Below, one piece after another: positions 11,603-24,119 of a stretch of 64,000 nucleotides of DNA. The position numbers were made by a program, and so were the translations under genes. Under the pieces are notes generated by a model. It searched no databases. It was given only the letters and a program-made list of their open reading frames with translations, and was not told the origin of the DNA. This DNA is from Salvator merianae (Eukaryota; Chordata; Lepidosauria; Squamata; Teiidae): the NCBI GenBank assembly GCA_003586115.2, contig QVOM02000025.1:46558849-46622848 (forward strand), written 5' to 3'. How positions within the stretch are numbered: the stretch's first letter is position 1; the number at the start of each line of letters is the position of its first letter.

Positions 11603-13320
11603 AGTGTTTGTGCTTCGGTAATTTTGTTTATTAGTGAAATCTTCCCTGACAAAGAGAAGACCTCAAGAATGATATCATTTCCCCTGCTTTCCAAATTAGT
11701 TGGCTTCCCTTCTGCCAGTTCCCCTTTTCAATTCACATTGAACTTTATTCCTATTTTCCTTATCTCCTTTCTTTCCCTCTCTTTTACTTTGAGAATCATA
11801 TTTTAGTTGAAGAAATCCCTTCCCAAGCGAAAAGATTGTAGATTGGCCTAGTTGCCCCGGTCCATTTTGGGGGCTCAGCCAATGGACCGTGGGCCATTGG
11901 AACAGTAATTGGTTACTGCTGTGGGGAGCAGTAATTGTTTATTCAAACTGGGGGGATCATGGGGAAAGAATTCATTGAATTTAGGGCTCCACCCACGGCA
12001 CCACCTTCCTCCAGCTGCAAGATAAGGCTCTCCTTAGCTCTACCTTGAATCTGTCAGCTTCTGCATATGTTTGGCTAAGAAGAAATCTCCATGCAATATG
12101 TCTTGCCAAGCTCTCTATTTAACTTCCTCATTCATTTAATCAAGCGCTCCACTGCTTGACTTTATTTCTGGCTAGAGTTATCACTAACTCTTTACCTGTC
12201 AAGATCACTTCTCCAGTTCTCATTTCATAGACATAAGCAGAGCAAGGTTAACCATGCTAGCAAGCTTTATTTGATAAAAAGATCACAAAGAGTACAGATA
12301 GGAATAGTGCATATATCCAGCAACATTTCCCACCTAATTCCCACAGAACAGTCCCAGATCACATCACTGTAACCTTGTGTTCTCTTAATAGCCTGCTAGT
12401 TCCCAGCATGCTACTATCAGCATACATGGAATTCAGCTACAACACAGAGGAAAGCTGGAAGAGGAAGTTGGGTCTGTGAGAGTGAAAGATATGGCAATGC
12501 AGCTGACATTACCTCCTCCTACAAGTAAAATTTTGTGTCCCTGTCACAGCCATATTTATATTTTCTTTCAAAAAAGTGTCTTGCCCTAAGTTGCAACTTA
12601 TCATTTGATTAGTTCACCCAACTTTGAAATTAATTTTGTTATTAGTTACTTGTTGTCATTTAACCAATTCATTGAATTTTGAAAGTGTTTTATTTTTGCC
12701 ACTTGCTGTTTAAAATTGTCACTTGCATCTCTACTGCCGCTTGTTCCTTATTTTTACCATTTGCCTTGTAATAATTTCTTGTGTGTCTCTTAAATGCCAA
12801 TAAAACAAGGGTGTATAAAGATTAGACAAGTACCTTCCCTGTCCCTTGCAATTGGGTCCAATCCATTATCAGTCAAACAAAGCCAGTAGTTCTTAAAAAT
12901 CCTGAATGTCTGTGGGAATGTTGCTAAAAACAATGTCTAGAGCAGTTTCCATAGCACCAATCCCCTACCTTTTTCTATTTTCTTTGCCAAGGGTATATTT
13001 CCTAAATTTGGAAGACTACCCATATATGATTATAGGGTCAGTTGGCATTTTCTGTTTTGTTAGCCTGTCTTGCAAGACAGATGACCTTCAGGCAGAAGTA
13101 AGGAAAATCTACATCTCCTGCCTTTTATATGGGAGCAAGTAAAGTTATATACTTGGAATAGAAATGTGATTTAGGATTAATTTAATGCTAGTAAATATCA
13201 TGTTGGGAAAGAGGACTATTTTTGTCTTGCCTCTAAACCAGAATTTGGCAACCTGGTCTTCTCCATCTCTGCCAACTAGGTCTGATAGTAGTTATAGTTC
13301 AAAGTATCTAGATAGCATCA
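11603..13320. other. Unannotated non-coding DNA
   Basis: No gene recognised. The segment around 12230-12540 contains AGCAAGCTTTATTTGATAAAAAG, which in reverse complement could be a polyadenylation region of an old LTR element. There are no LTR ends or coding remnants, so this is not called. Confidence 0.4.
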
Positions 13321-14375
13321 TAGAAATATGCACAAACATCTTTCCTGGTTTAGTTTGGTTCAGACTAAACTCCAAGAAGTTTGAACAGGTTCTAATTGAA
13401 CTTTGAACTTTCCATAGAAGTTCAAAGTTCAGTTTGAATTTTCATCAAACTGTTCTTCATAGGGAACAATGGAGAATAACAAGGGGCCGTCTTCATCAAT
13501 TTGTAAAGCTATGGGGGCAAGTGGTTGATTTTAATTCAAAAGTGCATCCAAACACCATGCTTGGCAGGGGACTTCCAGCTATCCCTTGGACACACATGCA
13601 AATTGTGGAGAATCCAGCTCAAAGCTGGCTGCAGCAACAACTGGCCTCCTAGATAGGCCAGCAGGGTCAATGTTCTGCAGAGGTTGAGCTGGAGCCTCAC
13701 AGCCTAGATAGCTTTAAGAAAGGATTGGACAGAATCATGGAGGCCAGATATATCAATGGCTACTAGAATGGATGCCTAGGTACTGCCTCCAGGTTGGAAA
13801 GACAGGCAGGATGTCTGTAAAACCATTTGCAGGGAATCAAGAGGAAGTGAAGGTTTTGCCTTTTGTTCTGCTTGAGAATGCCCAGAAACAATTGGTGGGC
13901 CATTGTGGGAGACAGAATGCTGGACTAGATAGGTCGTGGCCTGATCCAGCAAGACTTCTCTTAATTGGTGTGGGGGTCTGAGGAGCTATCAGAAGGTCCC
14001 AATCTTGAGGCAATTGGATGCACCTCTGAATTTTTAGGATTTTTTAAAAATCCCATTTGTTCCTAGGGAGGTGGTGGGACATTTCACAAAGCAATTATTA
14101 AAAAATCAAGGGAGCATCCAACCATCATGCTGCTCAGCAGGAGCTTTCCTGCTGCCCCCTCAGACTCAAATTTGAAGGTTCAAAGTTGGCCACAGCAACA
14201 ACCCCCTTGCCAGGTATGTCAGCAGGAGAAAAATTTCATAGAGTTTGAGCTTGAGCCTCCAAAATTGGTATGTGGGTCTGAGGCAGGGGGGATGAGGTCC
14301 TGTTGAGTTTCAGAGTAAGTAGATGCACCCTTGATTTTTGAAGGATTTTTTAAAACACCCATATGTTCCTATGGA
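13321..14375. mobile_element. hAT-like non-autonomous element with ~310-bp internal repeats
   Basis: The left end TAGAAATATGCACAAAC resembles the TAG-R-GATGTGCACGAA termini of the hAT elements at 5110 and 34582, and is followed by GGTTCAGAC/TTGAACAGGTTC-type subterminal sequence. Inside are two copies of one unit. Unit 1 begins near 13497 with CTATGGGGGCAAG and GCATCCAAACACCATG (13543). Unit 2 carries GCATCCAACCATCATG (14114). Both continue through GGCCACAGCAACAA-type sequence, GAGCCTC, ATTGGTRTGKGGGTCTGA and a GGATTTTTTAAAA segment. A CR1 3' end (13700-13962) interrupts unit 1. Correcting for it, the period is about 310 bp. The right terminus was not found. Confidence 0.6.
13700..13962 (+). 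mobile_element. CR1 3'-end fragment nested in hAT-like element
   Basis: It matches nearly base for base the 3' UTR of the CR1 at 2595-2860, from GCCTAGATAGCTTTAAGAAA through GGATGCCTAGGTACTGCC to CCTGATCCAGCAAGACTTC. It is inserted within the first internal unit of the surrounding element: the unit resumes with AATTGGTGTGGGGGTCTG, as in the uninterrupted second unit at about 14262. It holds only the C-terminal tail and UTR, with no usable coding sequence. Confidence 0.92.
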
Positions 14376-15599
14376 GCCCTTCTCTTTGTTCAGAAGCTAC
14401 CAGGATTACAGTTTTCTACCTGATGCTGCAGCCATTGGCAGATTTGGTCATTGAGGAAGTGACTAAAACATTTGGCTGGACCTGGCATTCTTGCAGGCTT
14501 GCCTTATGGATCCCACAATGAAGAGATCATCCCTCCACACTTCAAGGGTCAACGCTGAAGAACTCACAAAATAAATGATGAGCCTTCCCTTCCTATTTGG
14601 CAGCAAAGAGGTCTTGCCTCAAGGGAGTGCAACCACGGCACTTGGCTTGACCAAGGGGACTTGCAGCTTTGCCTTGCAGTTTCTTTGATGAAGAAGACAT
14701 CCCTCCACACTCCAGGTGCTGATCAGAAGAATTTCTCATTTGGCAGTAACGAGCTCTTGTCTCCAATCTGGCATGAAAAAAGATATTTAAATCTGGCATA
14801 TTCAATATGTTTTCTTCTCCTTAAAGGAAAAAAAAAATAGTGTGAGTATACTACTACAGTCTAGGTGGAATATTAATTACCAGCTGTCTTTGTCCATGGT
14901 GGTCTCACCTCTGTGCTTGTCACTGCTGGACCCCTGTTTCACTATGGAGGGTTGACAGCAGCTAGTGTTCAGGTAGACAGGCCAAAACACTGGTCACAAA
15001 ATAAGGCTGCAAAAGAGAAAGTGTTGTGTGTGTGTGGGAGACCCCCAGAAGAAAATAAAACCTAGATGAAGGAAAGGAGAAAAAGAACAAGACCCATTAA
15101 TGCCAGAAGCTTCCTATGCATATTAAAGACCATAGGATTGACCCCTGAGGAACTCTGCAGAATAACTCTTAGGGAGACAAAAATTCTACATGACAGCTCT
15201 CTGGTATTGGAGACATTGTTCATCTTTTTTCCTTCTCTGTCTCACAGACCTCAACTGTGTGTTATTATGAAGGCTGTATTCAAACGTAGGAAAAATATGG
15301 CTCCCAAACTCTTGGAGATGGTATTGTGTGATACCTGTGTTCTCATCCCATCTGTAATTCGATTTTTCTATCCTAGAATATTCATGGAAGATATAGGCTG
15401 AGTGGCATGTGAAGGATCCCACCTCAGAACCATCTCAAAGGCATCTTTAAGTTGGCTTTGATGTGCTTCTCTCTCTCTCTCTCTTTTTTTTACTGTGTGT
15501 GAATACTCTTCCATAAAGTGTAATGCTGTGTTAGCTGAACGTTCACTGTGTCCCATGATAAAAAAAGTTATCTATAAGCCTAAAGTAATGTATTAATTA

Positions 15600-15920
15600 A
15601 AATATATCATTTTTTTAAAAAAAATCTCATTAAGATTTGCTGTCCTCTTTTGGTGTCAAATGTGTTGGGAGATTGCTCTGATATGAAGTGTTTGGAGAAA
15701 GAAATTAAATACTTCACTATTTTCAGTTCAAGTGCCCAAAGCCCTCAACATGTTCTTGGGCCTGAATAGATGATAAATTTTCAGCAACATTGTATTGTTG
15801 CTAGAGGTCAAAATATATTTGCTGTGATTAATGACAGAAGTATGCATATTGGCTCTTTATTGTTAGCACATTACTGGGGTCACTTCATAATTTAAATACC
15901 AGTAGAGACTAAAGAACTCT
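15600..15920. promoter_or_regulatory. Candidate conserved non-coding block (speculative)
   Basis: This AT-rich stretch has balanced, non-repetitive sequence with several homeodomain-type TAAT/ATTA cores, and no transposon or coding signature. That is the look of a vertebrate conserved non-coding element, but conservation cannot be judged from one sequence. It is recorded only as a place to test. Confidence 0.18.
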
Positions 15921-17329
15921 TTCAGCTAAGTGTGCATTAAGTCTTCGTGCTTAATTTTGGCCTAAGGGCTCAACCTTGCAGACATGCATAATCATACAGT
16001 GTCTGTCGTCTTTACTCACTCATACTCTCTTTCCCACCCCGCTCGCTCACATGCACCAGCCAAAATGAAGTTGAAGTTTACATTTAGGGAGGAAAATCCC
16101 CTTCCTGAAGAGAGCTAACATCCTGTGTATCTGAGCTAAAGGCTTTCAGCTTTCCCCTTTTATTTTTTTAAGCGGTAACTTTGAAGCAAAGTTTTCTTTT
16201 GAGATTCAGCAAAAGGGAACATCACTATTGCCCTCTGGTGCATTGTTCCTCTCTTTTATAGCACAAGTGGTTCATTAAAGATTTAAATAAAGTGGTCTCA
16301 AGGCTGTCTGTACTAAGAAAATGCCAGCTGTGCAAATTTTTTTTATATATTTTAATTAAATAAAAAAGGGGAGGGGGAAACCCAATCAATTCTGTAATGA
16401 AGTTGGAAAAGTCTGTCATACTGTGAATAGAGCTCTTCTAAACCAAATTCAGCTAAATATAAAATCTTAATTTCAGTCAATCTGAGATGAATCCATGTAG
16501 TAAAAACAGATCTTTGATTTAGGTATGTAAATGACAAATTGAATTTTCTAACAATGCTCTTTAAAAAAAAAAGATTATGACATTGCTTGAACTGTAAAAG
16601 GCATTATATCATAGTAAAAACCAGCAAGAAGCCATATATATTTTCTTTAACATGTGGGAATATATTAGATTAATTGTTTCTCTTAATGGCACAATAATTT
16701 AGGCATTTTCTGTACTCTGTTACACAAATTAAAATCTATCACCATTAATTGCTCTTTTTATCATTCTTATCATCACCATCTCTATCGTCAATCATTTTCA
16801 TATTTATTTAGCCATGCTGTTATTCATCCTTAGCATTCTATTGTTAAATATTGTCTGGAGAATTCTTAAGAAATTATGTCTATATACGTATCATATTAAC
16901 AGATCCAAATCTTTGTACATTTGTAATTTTTACAGTCATCACAACTCTCAGTTTAAGGTTTTTTTTGGATTTTTTTTGTGAGGTTGTTTGTGGTGGTGAT
17001 GTTTTTCTTCTCTAAACCTGGGAAATTTATACTGACATATTTTTATGACGCATTTGTTGCTACTCACAAGAAAGAAGTTATCCTGAAACAGGATTGTAGA
17101 TAGTGTGTTCAATGTCCTTTAAACCCTTTAAAACAGAATCCTTTTGTCAAATCGTGTGAGCAATAGCTCTTTAACATTCTAAACCTGCTATGGCTGCTGG
17201 AGCAGTTTATCATGAAAGAATAGAAAAGAGCCTCTGGCATATCAGGAAAGAAAGAAAAAGGGAGAAAGAGAAAAATCCAAGGCTCACAGACAGTGCATTG
17301 TGTAACCAGGGCTTAAAGAGGCTGCCGTT

Positions 17330-17760
17330 AGGTATATTTCATAATATGAAAAGACAGGCTGATTTTGGCCCCCTCGCCTAGTGGGATCGGTCCTGTCAGT
17401 GCCATTTATTTGCAATCCCCCATGATTTCTGTATCCCACAACCCTTTTGCATAAAAATGAACCATAAAGGCAGTCAAAACACCTGCTTTACTGACAGGCC
17501 CGATTAATGCTTTGATTTATTTCTCAAAGTGAGAGCTGGTCTGCTGTTCCTGGGGCCTCGAGCTGGCATATAATTCATCAGAGTTTGAAAGTCTTCTTTT
17601 TTGCATCCCTATACTTCAGCTGTGGGTGTCTTTGTACCTGCCTGAAAGTTCTGTTAACCCCAAGTACACTCGTCCCAGCTGGAAGCAGAAGGAGTTTCAA
17701 TCAATATTGGCTCAAGCATCACAGTTCAAGTTAATCAGAGACAGTAAATTACTTGACTAA
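17330..17760. promoter_or_regulatory. Candidate conserved non-coding block (speculative)
   Basis: Composition differs from the surroundings: CGCCTAGTGGGATCGGTCC at about 17374, GGGGCCTCGAGCTGGC at about 17550, TAAT-type cores and a TGCATAAAAATG octamer-like site. There is no repeat or coding similarity. Retained CpGs in non-repetitive sequence are compatible with constraint, which is inference only. Confidence 0.22.
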
Positions 17761-18664
17761 TTTGAAGGTCTGCAGCATACCCTGGACTGCATTTCTCAGC
17801 ATTCAGCCTACAAAATCCCTTGGGAGAAGCACTACCAGATGTAAAGGAATATTATCATTTGTTAGAAACATGTTGTTTCCCATAGCTGAAAAAGCTGACA
17901 TTTGACATCAGTATTTTAGAACATCATGATGGCCTTGCTTTCCAATCCAGCAAAAATTATTCCTCTCATTGGTGCACACCATACTATATGCCACCCATAT
18001 ATATGAAAATAAGGGCAAAAATTCCTTGGAATTCTGATTAATCTGCCACCTGCAGAATAGATAGGTGGAGGTGAATACCAGCTTGTACAGGAAGGTGGGG
18101 GAACAGATAGATGGTGATCGAGAGAGGTCCATTTGCTTCAATTAAACCAGGCAAAGATGCCTCTTCTAATCTGTCCCTCTTGTCAACATTGCCATCCACC
18201 TACCTCCCTATCTGTACCAATATGATGTAGAGAATGAGAGGATAGATAACAGTTACAAAAGGGTTGCTTCCCAAATTTGGGAAGTCATCCTGACGGGGTT
18301 GCATATACACATATGCCAGCTTTTGAAAAATAACAAAATACTTATACAGTTCCCATAGAACAATCTCTGTAACATAAACCTATGGAAGAAGGACAGTAAA
18401 ATTGAAAGGCTGCAACTGGGTCAAAAATTTATGGAGTTAGCTTTTGTAGAAAGGATAGCCAAAACTGAGGGTTTTTTTAATTTTATTTTTAATATAAGTT
18501 GCACATAACAAAGAAATAACAAAAACATAACATAATAATAACCACAGAATCATAAACAGGGTTGATCCATATAAATTGATAGAAAAGCGAGTCATTTTTA
18601 AAAGTGTTGCCCTTATACTAGTACTGTTATCCATGTTATTTTGAAAAAAAAAAAAAAAAAATCA

Positions 18665-19765
18665 CCATAATATGAGAAGAGGGTGCCTAAAAGTGAAACA
18701 GCCACAGTGGCATTTTGTACAAGATCCTCAGCATTACTTAAGATCAAGTCCAGGATCCCCTTTCCCCTGGATGGTTCCAAAGCCATTTGCTCTAGAGAAC
18801 AATCATTTAGCAAATCTAGGAATTTTCTCTCTCTCTCTCTCATGAGTTGAACAAGAATTCATTTCAGTCCATGTGAGGGTAGTTGAAATCCCCCATTATA
18901 ACTGTCCTTTTCTTTTTGGATGCCTCCTTTACCTCATTTTCCAAATGCCAATCTGCTTCAGGACTCTAGTTAGGAGGGCAATAGCATGTCCCTAATCTTA
19001 GATTTGTTTTTTGGCCTGATATTCTTATTCATAATACTTCTGTGGATCGGTCTGATTCACCTAGACATTCCAGTTCATAAGATTCTATCTCTTTTTTAAT
19101 GTGCAAGGCTCCAGTTTCCCCTTTCCTCTCTTTCCTGTACAGTTTGTAACCTGGAATACCTGTATTCCGTTGGTTTTCATTGGTTCACCAGGTTTCAGTT
19201 ATGCTAGTAACATTATTTTTTTTATCCATCACTAAGCATTCTAGCTCCCCTGTTTTGGCTTGGAAGCTTCTGACATTTACATGTAGACATTTGTATGAAC
19301 TCTTCTGGTACAGTTCTGTAAGTCTATGTGAATTCATAGACTGCCTCTTACATCTTTCTGCTTGAATATTGTTGATTAGTTCCCCATTCAACTCAGTACT
19401 ATGTGCAAAATTCCAACCTTCTTCATTCAAATGTACACATTCCCAGGATGCTGCCCAGCTCCTGTCAGCTTTCCCCCAGAGATAAATATAAAAGTGCTCT
19501 TCCCAGGTACTGTCTACCAGCCTAGTTAGATGTTGCATGATGTCTTCAACCTTTGCACCCAGCAGGCAGCATGCAATCAACACACTCATTACAGATTCAA
19601 CTCTCTGTATTCCTAATAATCAAAGGTCCCACTACAATAAAGCTTCTCCTGCCACCCATGGAGGAGTATCCATGGTACAAGAGGATATACGCAGATCTTC
19701 TAAGGAAGTGGTCTCAACTAAGACAGCCTGTCCCTCTTCCTCAGCCTGATGTCCTCCTTACCTGA
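18665..19765 (-). pseudogene. CR1/L3-type LINE: esterase-like and endonuclease remnants
   Basis: Read on the minus strand, the upstream part (about 19765-19480) shows LPGAKVEDIMQHLTRLVDST-like residues following a degraded IIRNTES phrase. This matches the SGNH/esterase-like domain found near the start of CR1/L3 elements. It is followed by NVRSFQAKTGELECLV and SITETW (ending near 19185), the start of the AP-type endonuclease domain, where N and E are active-site positions in the family. Further down, about 18843-18680, FLDLLNDCSLEQ and GILDLILSN match the later endonuclease part just before the catalytic SDH motif. The two blocks are in separate frames with stops between them. No RT follows: the element breaks off at an A-run (18643-18661). 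Confidence 0.8.
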
Positions 19766-20689
19766 GATTCTAATTTTTGTTACTCTTTTCTCCTTTGTTA
19801 CTGCTTCTCTGAATCAGCAGCAACGGAAAGCACCCCCAGACCATGTGGTCAAGCCTTTCCTATCTCAGATCGCATGCTCTGAAACCAGCCCCCATCTAGC
19901 AGCTAAATCAGCTACACACCAAATGCCCAACAAATTCTCGAAAATCTAGAAGATCTACCCCACAAACTCACCAGAGCACAAGAGGTTATTCTTCCCAGTT
20001 CCTCTGACAAACTACTGTTACCTTTCCTTTGTGTTCAGAACTGCCTTCTCCCACTTGAATACATATTCTTTCCACACCCCTAGTCTACATGGATCAGCTT
20101 GTGGCTGTTTTGAAATTTTTTAAACCTTTTTGCACAGTGGTACTGCGTATCAAAACATGGTTTGGTTCCACTGCTTGAGTCATTGTTGTTTACAACAAGG
20201 GCCATTAGCTGTGCCAGCATTATATCATGTGGCCACTTAGATCACATAGTCCCTTTGAACTGTGCTAACTGTATCCCTGGAATGCAGCATCTGATCACCA
20301 GAGTAGTCCTTGAGAGAACCCATCTTGTGGGATATGCTGCTGGCCACATGGCCCTTTTGCTTGGAGCACTCTCCAGTGTAAAAACTACGCTGGAGAAGGT
20401 GCTGATGGGAGATGACTTTAAAGTGGCCTCCCAAGTGTTCCTGGTCTATGGACCTCTCTAGTTTTCTGCCATGTGGGTGGCTGGAGCAGTCCATGTGGCT
20501 CTGGAAATGCTCCCAGAAGTGAGCCATTTGCAGTGCATTGCTGAAAACTGCCTGACTTGAAACTTCAGAGGCTGGGATGGGCTGCAGCAATTTGGGTAGC
20601 CATAGTGTGCACTGCTCTATTCATGGCCCAGATTGAGCAATTCGGACCAGGAATGGCTTCCTTTTTTGAAACAACACACAAACAAGACT

Positions 20690-21130
20690 TGATTGGGATC
20701 ATGACAAAGTAAGTGAAATATTCAATGTACAGACAATTTTTCAATACATATTATGTAGATACTTTTGGAATTATCACAGCAATGGATGCAGCCACAGGGA
20801 CCAGACTTAGAAAATGATTAGATTTTACATGCCCTTTTGCTTCCATTCAATTTAAATGTATGAGGCTCTGGCTTTAAATCTTAAAGAAAACAACGGCATT
20901 GATTTAATAATTCATATCTTCTAATTAAACCCTGCTGATTGTGACTAAATGGAATTTTTGCTTTGCAAGAAATGTGTTATTAATGTTCTGTATGACAACA
21001 ATAATTTGTCAAGAACCTGTGTTTGAGTCGGCAAGTTTGAATAAGTTGCTTAAACAAGGACAGATAAGTCCATATCTGTTTACTCACCTAAATGACATTT
21101 AGAAATAAGAATAATCTATATCATGGAGAT
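20690..21130. promoter_or_regulatory. Candidate conserved non-coding block (speculative)
   Basis: The stretch is non-repetitive and AT-rich, with dense TAAT/ATTA and TTAAA cores (for example GATTTAATAATTCATATC near 20900) and no coding or transposon signature. It is compatible with an ancient enhancer, but conservation cannot be assessed here. Confidence 0.18.
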
Positions 21131-23149
21131 GCTATGCCAGAAGCATTGACCACACACCAGAAGCAGTAACACCAGGAGTTATAAGAGTAGATGCAGTTAG
21201 TAAGTAATTCTTTCCTCATTTTCTTCTTTGTTCTTGCTCCACTTGACTGATTAATAGATTGATAGTTCTCAGGATTATTTCTCTTCTTTCATCCTCATTT
21301 TTGTTGACCAAAAAAAAAAAAAAGTTAGAAAGCTTAGGATAAACTCTTTCCTACATGTGTAATGTTTACTTAGTAAGGTCTTTTTTTTTTGATATATATA
21401 TATTTTGACACCTACATACTTGTCTCCAAACTTCATTCTAGATCTATTTTTGCCTGGAGATAAGGGTATTTCAAACCTTACCTAAGGACTAAAGAGCTCT
21501 AGGCTAGAAACTTTCATTATGGCTGAAGATTTTGGAGCTGGTGCCAAAGCTTCAGAGCTGGCACAGGGGCCTGGGCCAGAACAGCTATCCAAATGCAGAT
21601 GGCCTTGTTCTGGTCCAGGAAAGGATTCATCCACACATGGAATGGCTTCCTTGATCTGGATCAGATTGGAATATTTTGATCTGGATCGATAAAGTATGTG
21701 TGGAAATGGCCTAAATTGGTGAAATGCATTTCTGTTGATCATCTTCCACAGTCCCATAATTTTCTTAATATTTTGAAAACTCGTGTGTGTGTTTTAAGTT
21801 TGCAATGGCTGACCTTATCAAATTCACTAGATGAGGGAATGATATACAGTGATGTAAAGGCAGAAACTGTTTTGGGAGTTTGGTTGCAGCTCCACAATAG
21901 AAATCAATGATCCTACAGGCATTCAGGGATTGGGCAGAAAACACTTTTGCCTCCTTTCAGACCCCGAGACTCCTGGTGGATTCTTGTAGGAAGCTTCTTT
22001 AAAGCACTCCAAGGATGTGACCCCAGACCCCCAAGTGAACCTCTATAGTGGCAAGGGTCAATTGTATGTCTTGCAATGTAGCTGCCATTTCTGCAGCAGA
22101 ACTGTGAAACAACAGGGGACTTCTGTTGGGATCTCCAGTCCCCCACAGGGATTCTGGCTGTACTTTGGGAGCAAAACCAGCAGTTTTCCACAGCTACATA
22201 GGTCCCTGGGAGATCCAGGGTGTAGATACTCCTGGGCAGCAGCTCTGTACCCTGTCCCAGGTCCCACCCTTGTGAGAATGTAGCCTTAGAATGTAGGTTA
22301 GAATGAACTGTTTTCCTAACAGTAAGTATCTGCGTAGTAGACACACAGAGCCATGGTCACAGTTTTATCTTTTATGGTAAGATACATTTATGGTGATCTT
22401 TTGGAACAAGCTCATGTGTTTCAAGCATCTGAGTGTGCTGTTTGTCCAGTCCCAACAAACTCAATTCTATTAGATCCTGCTATCAGTTACAAATCCATGT
22501 CCAGACATTTATCTCAGTATTATTTTACAAGGTGACTGGCAAACAGCAACACCAGGAGCAAGGGTGATAGGAAAGGGATCAGGCAGTGATGGGAGCAGGG
22601 GAGAAGCCAGTTGACCTGTTGGGAAGAACAGACTGCTATTAAGTATAAAGAAAGAGAAAGACATAACAGGGATCAAGTGAGCTGATAGATATACTATATA
22701 TGGATCCTGTTATCAGACTACCTTATTAAATATGAATTTATGCACACTTTGGCACATAAGGCATAAGCAACCTTATGTCAGGGTGGGCACATAAAACATT
22801 GGCATCTTATGGAACATTGAAAATACAGGAAATGGACCAGCAGTGACCTGGATTGTTGTTGCATCTTGGAAATACAAACTCCATTTTAAAAAGCATGAAC
22901 TATTGTGAAATTTTCCTTTGGCTTCCTCCTCCCTCCCCTTCTGCCTACAAGGAAGCACATCTGCATATCTATGTTAAAAGGTCTTGTTGGCTTCCTTCAG
23001 AACAATAGATAACCTCTGTAGACTGTATACACTATAACTGGTACACTTTGATAAAAATACCAAAAGATATCTAAAAGGCATCATTTTTGTCATTACAAAA
23101 TATTGGTAAACTGCAATGTTTTAACAGAAAATAGGTAAATATCTTGCTT

Positions 23150-23811
23150 ACCTGTCTTGACTACCCATCAGGAAACCTTTTTGTCTCTTATGGCTGGCCA
23201 TTGTCTGTATGTAAATGAATGTTTGCTGGGGTCTTGACCTACAGTTACCCCAACCATGTGACATGTACTGTCCCTGGCCCCTCCCAGTCTTACTCTCCAT
23301 AGCACAGAAGTCCATGTGGTTGGCATCCATTGCCCTGGATCCCTCCCACTGAGTCCCAGCATCCTTTTCACCAAGTCCAGGTAACCAATTCTGATGTTTC
23401 TCTGCCCCTGTCCAGCCCAGACTATAAAATCTGTGACTTTTGAAAATCTCTCTCTCTTTTTGCCTCGCTTCTTTGCCTCTTTGGCTTTTGTTCCTACTTC
23501 CTCCCCCGCACCCTGTGTTTGTTTGTCTTTCCCCTTCCCCTCCTTGTTCTTTCTCTTCTCTCCAGCCCATTTGGATCCAGGGATAGGTAAATATATATAT
23601 GTCTCTGGGAAGGGAAAACAGCTAAGTACTTTAAAGATTGGGTTGTATTGTGCTTTTTCTGCTGTTTTCTTCTTTGTTATTGCTGAAACCTTAGAATATT
23701 AGCAGGGTCTCCCTGCTCAGTTTAAAACCCTCCTTATCTCCTTTGCTCTTGCATTCAAAGTACAGTTCATTGCTATTGCCTAAATTTTTGCTCTACTGTC
23801 ACTTTTCTTAA

Positions 23812-23847
<36 letters not shown>

Positions 23848-23870
23848 GATTTTATTGGGAACTGCTTATT
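23150..23870 (+). other. Possible solo LTR or decayed promoter-like block (uncertain)
   Basis: A TATA-like ACTATAAAATC lies at about 23421, followed by a pyrimidine-rich tract (about 23440-23570) and, about 390 bp further on, by AATAAA within an (AAAT)n run. Upstream is a moderately GC-rich segment. The order resembles an LTR with promoter then polyadenylation signal. No TG...CA boundaries, target duplication or internal gag/pol sequence were found, so this is weak. Confidence 0.2.
23811..23846. repeat. (AAAT)n microsatellite
   Basis: About nine uninterrupted ATAA/AAAT units. Confidence 0.97.
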
Positions 23871-24119
23871 TTGATCTTTTCTCTGCCTCATTTTTACATG
23901 GTCCATCCCAGTTGCTTTCCCATTTTTAAAACCAATAGCCTAAAAGATCCTGCTCTTACAGAGTGGCTGGGGAGGCCTCCCCCCACCCAATAGAATTCTC
24001 AGCTCACTGCTTGTATCAATCCTTCTGTACTCTAGAAAAAATTATGAAAACATGTTAAGTGCAACAGCTGCAGTGGACAGACTGTGGGTGAACAGAGCAT
24101 GTGTGTTTGGTCTATCCTA

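Larger units (their letters stand above)
14376..18664. other. Mostly single-copy non-coding DNA
   Basis: No transposon was recognised in most of this 4.3-kb stretch, which is a long repeat-poor interval for this window. A short TC run lies at about 15465-15487. Two sub-stretches that look unusually free of repeats are listed separately as possible conserved non-coding blocks. Short frames throughout are chance. Confidence 0.5.
19766..24119. other. Unannotated non-coding DNA
   Basis: The segment at 21500-21715 ends GTATGTGTGGAAATGGCC followed by TAA, which looks like one end of a PIF/Harbinger-type MITE; the opposite end was not found. At 20375-20400, CTCCAGTGTAAAAACTACGCTGGAG forms a small hairpin. 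Otherwise no gene or element was recognised. Confidence 0.45.

Noticed and set aside
20162..20590. Overlapping frames of 99 and 117 codons on opposite strands
   Set aside because: Both lack domains; the locally higher GC content lowers stop frequency.
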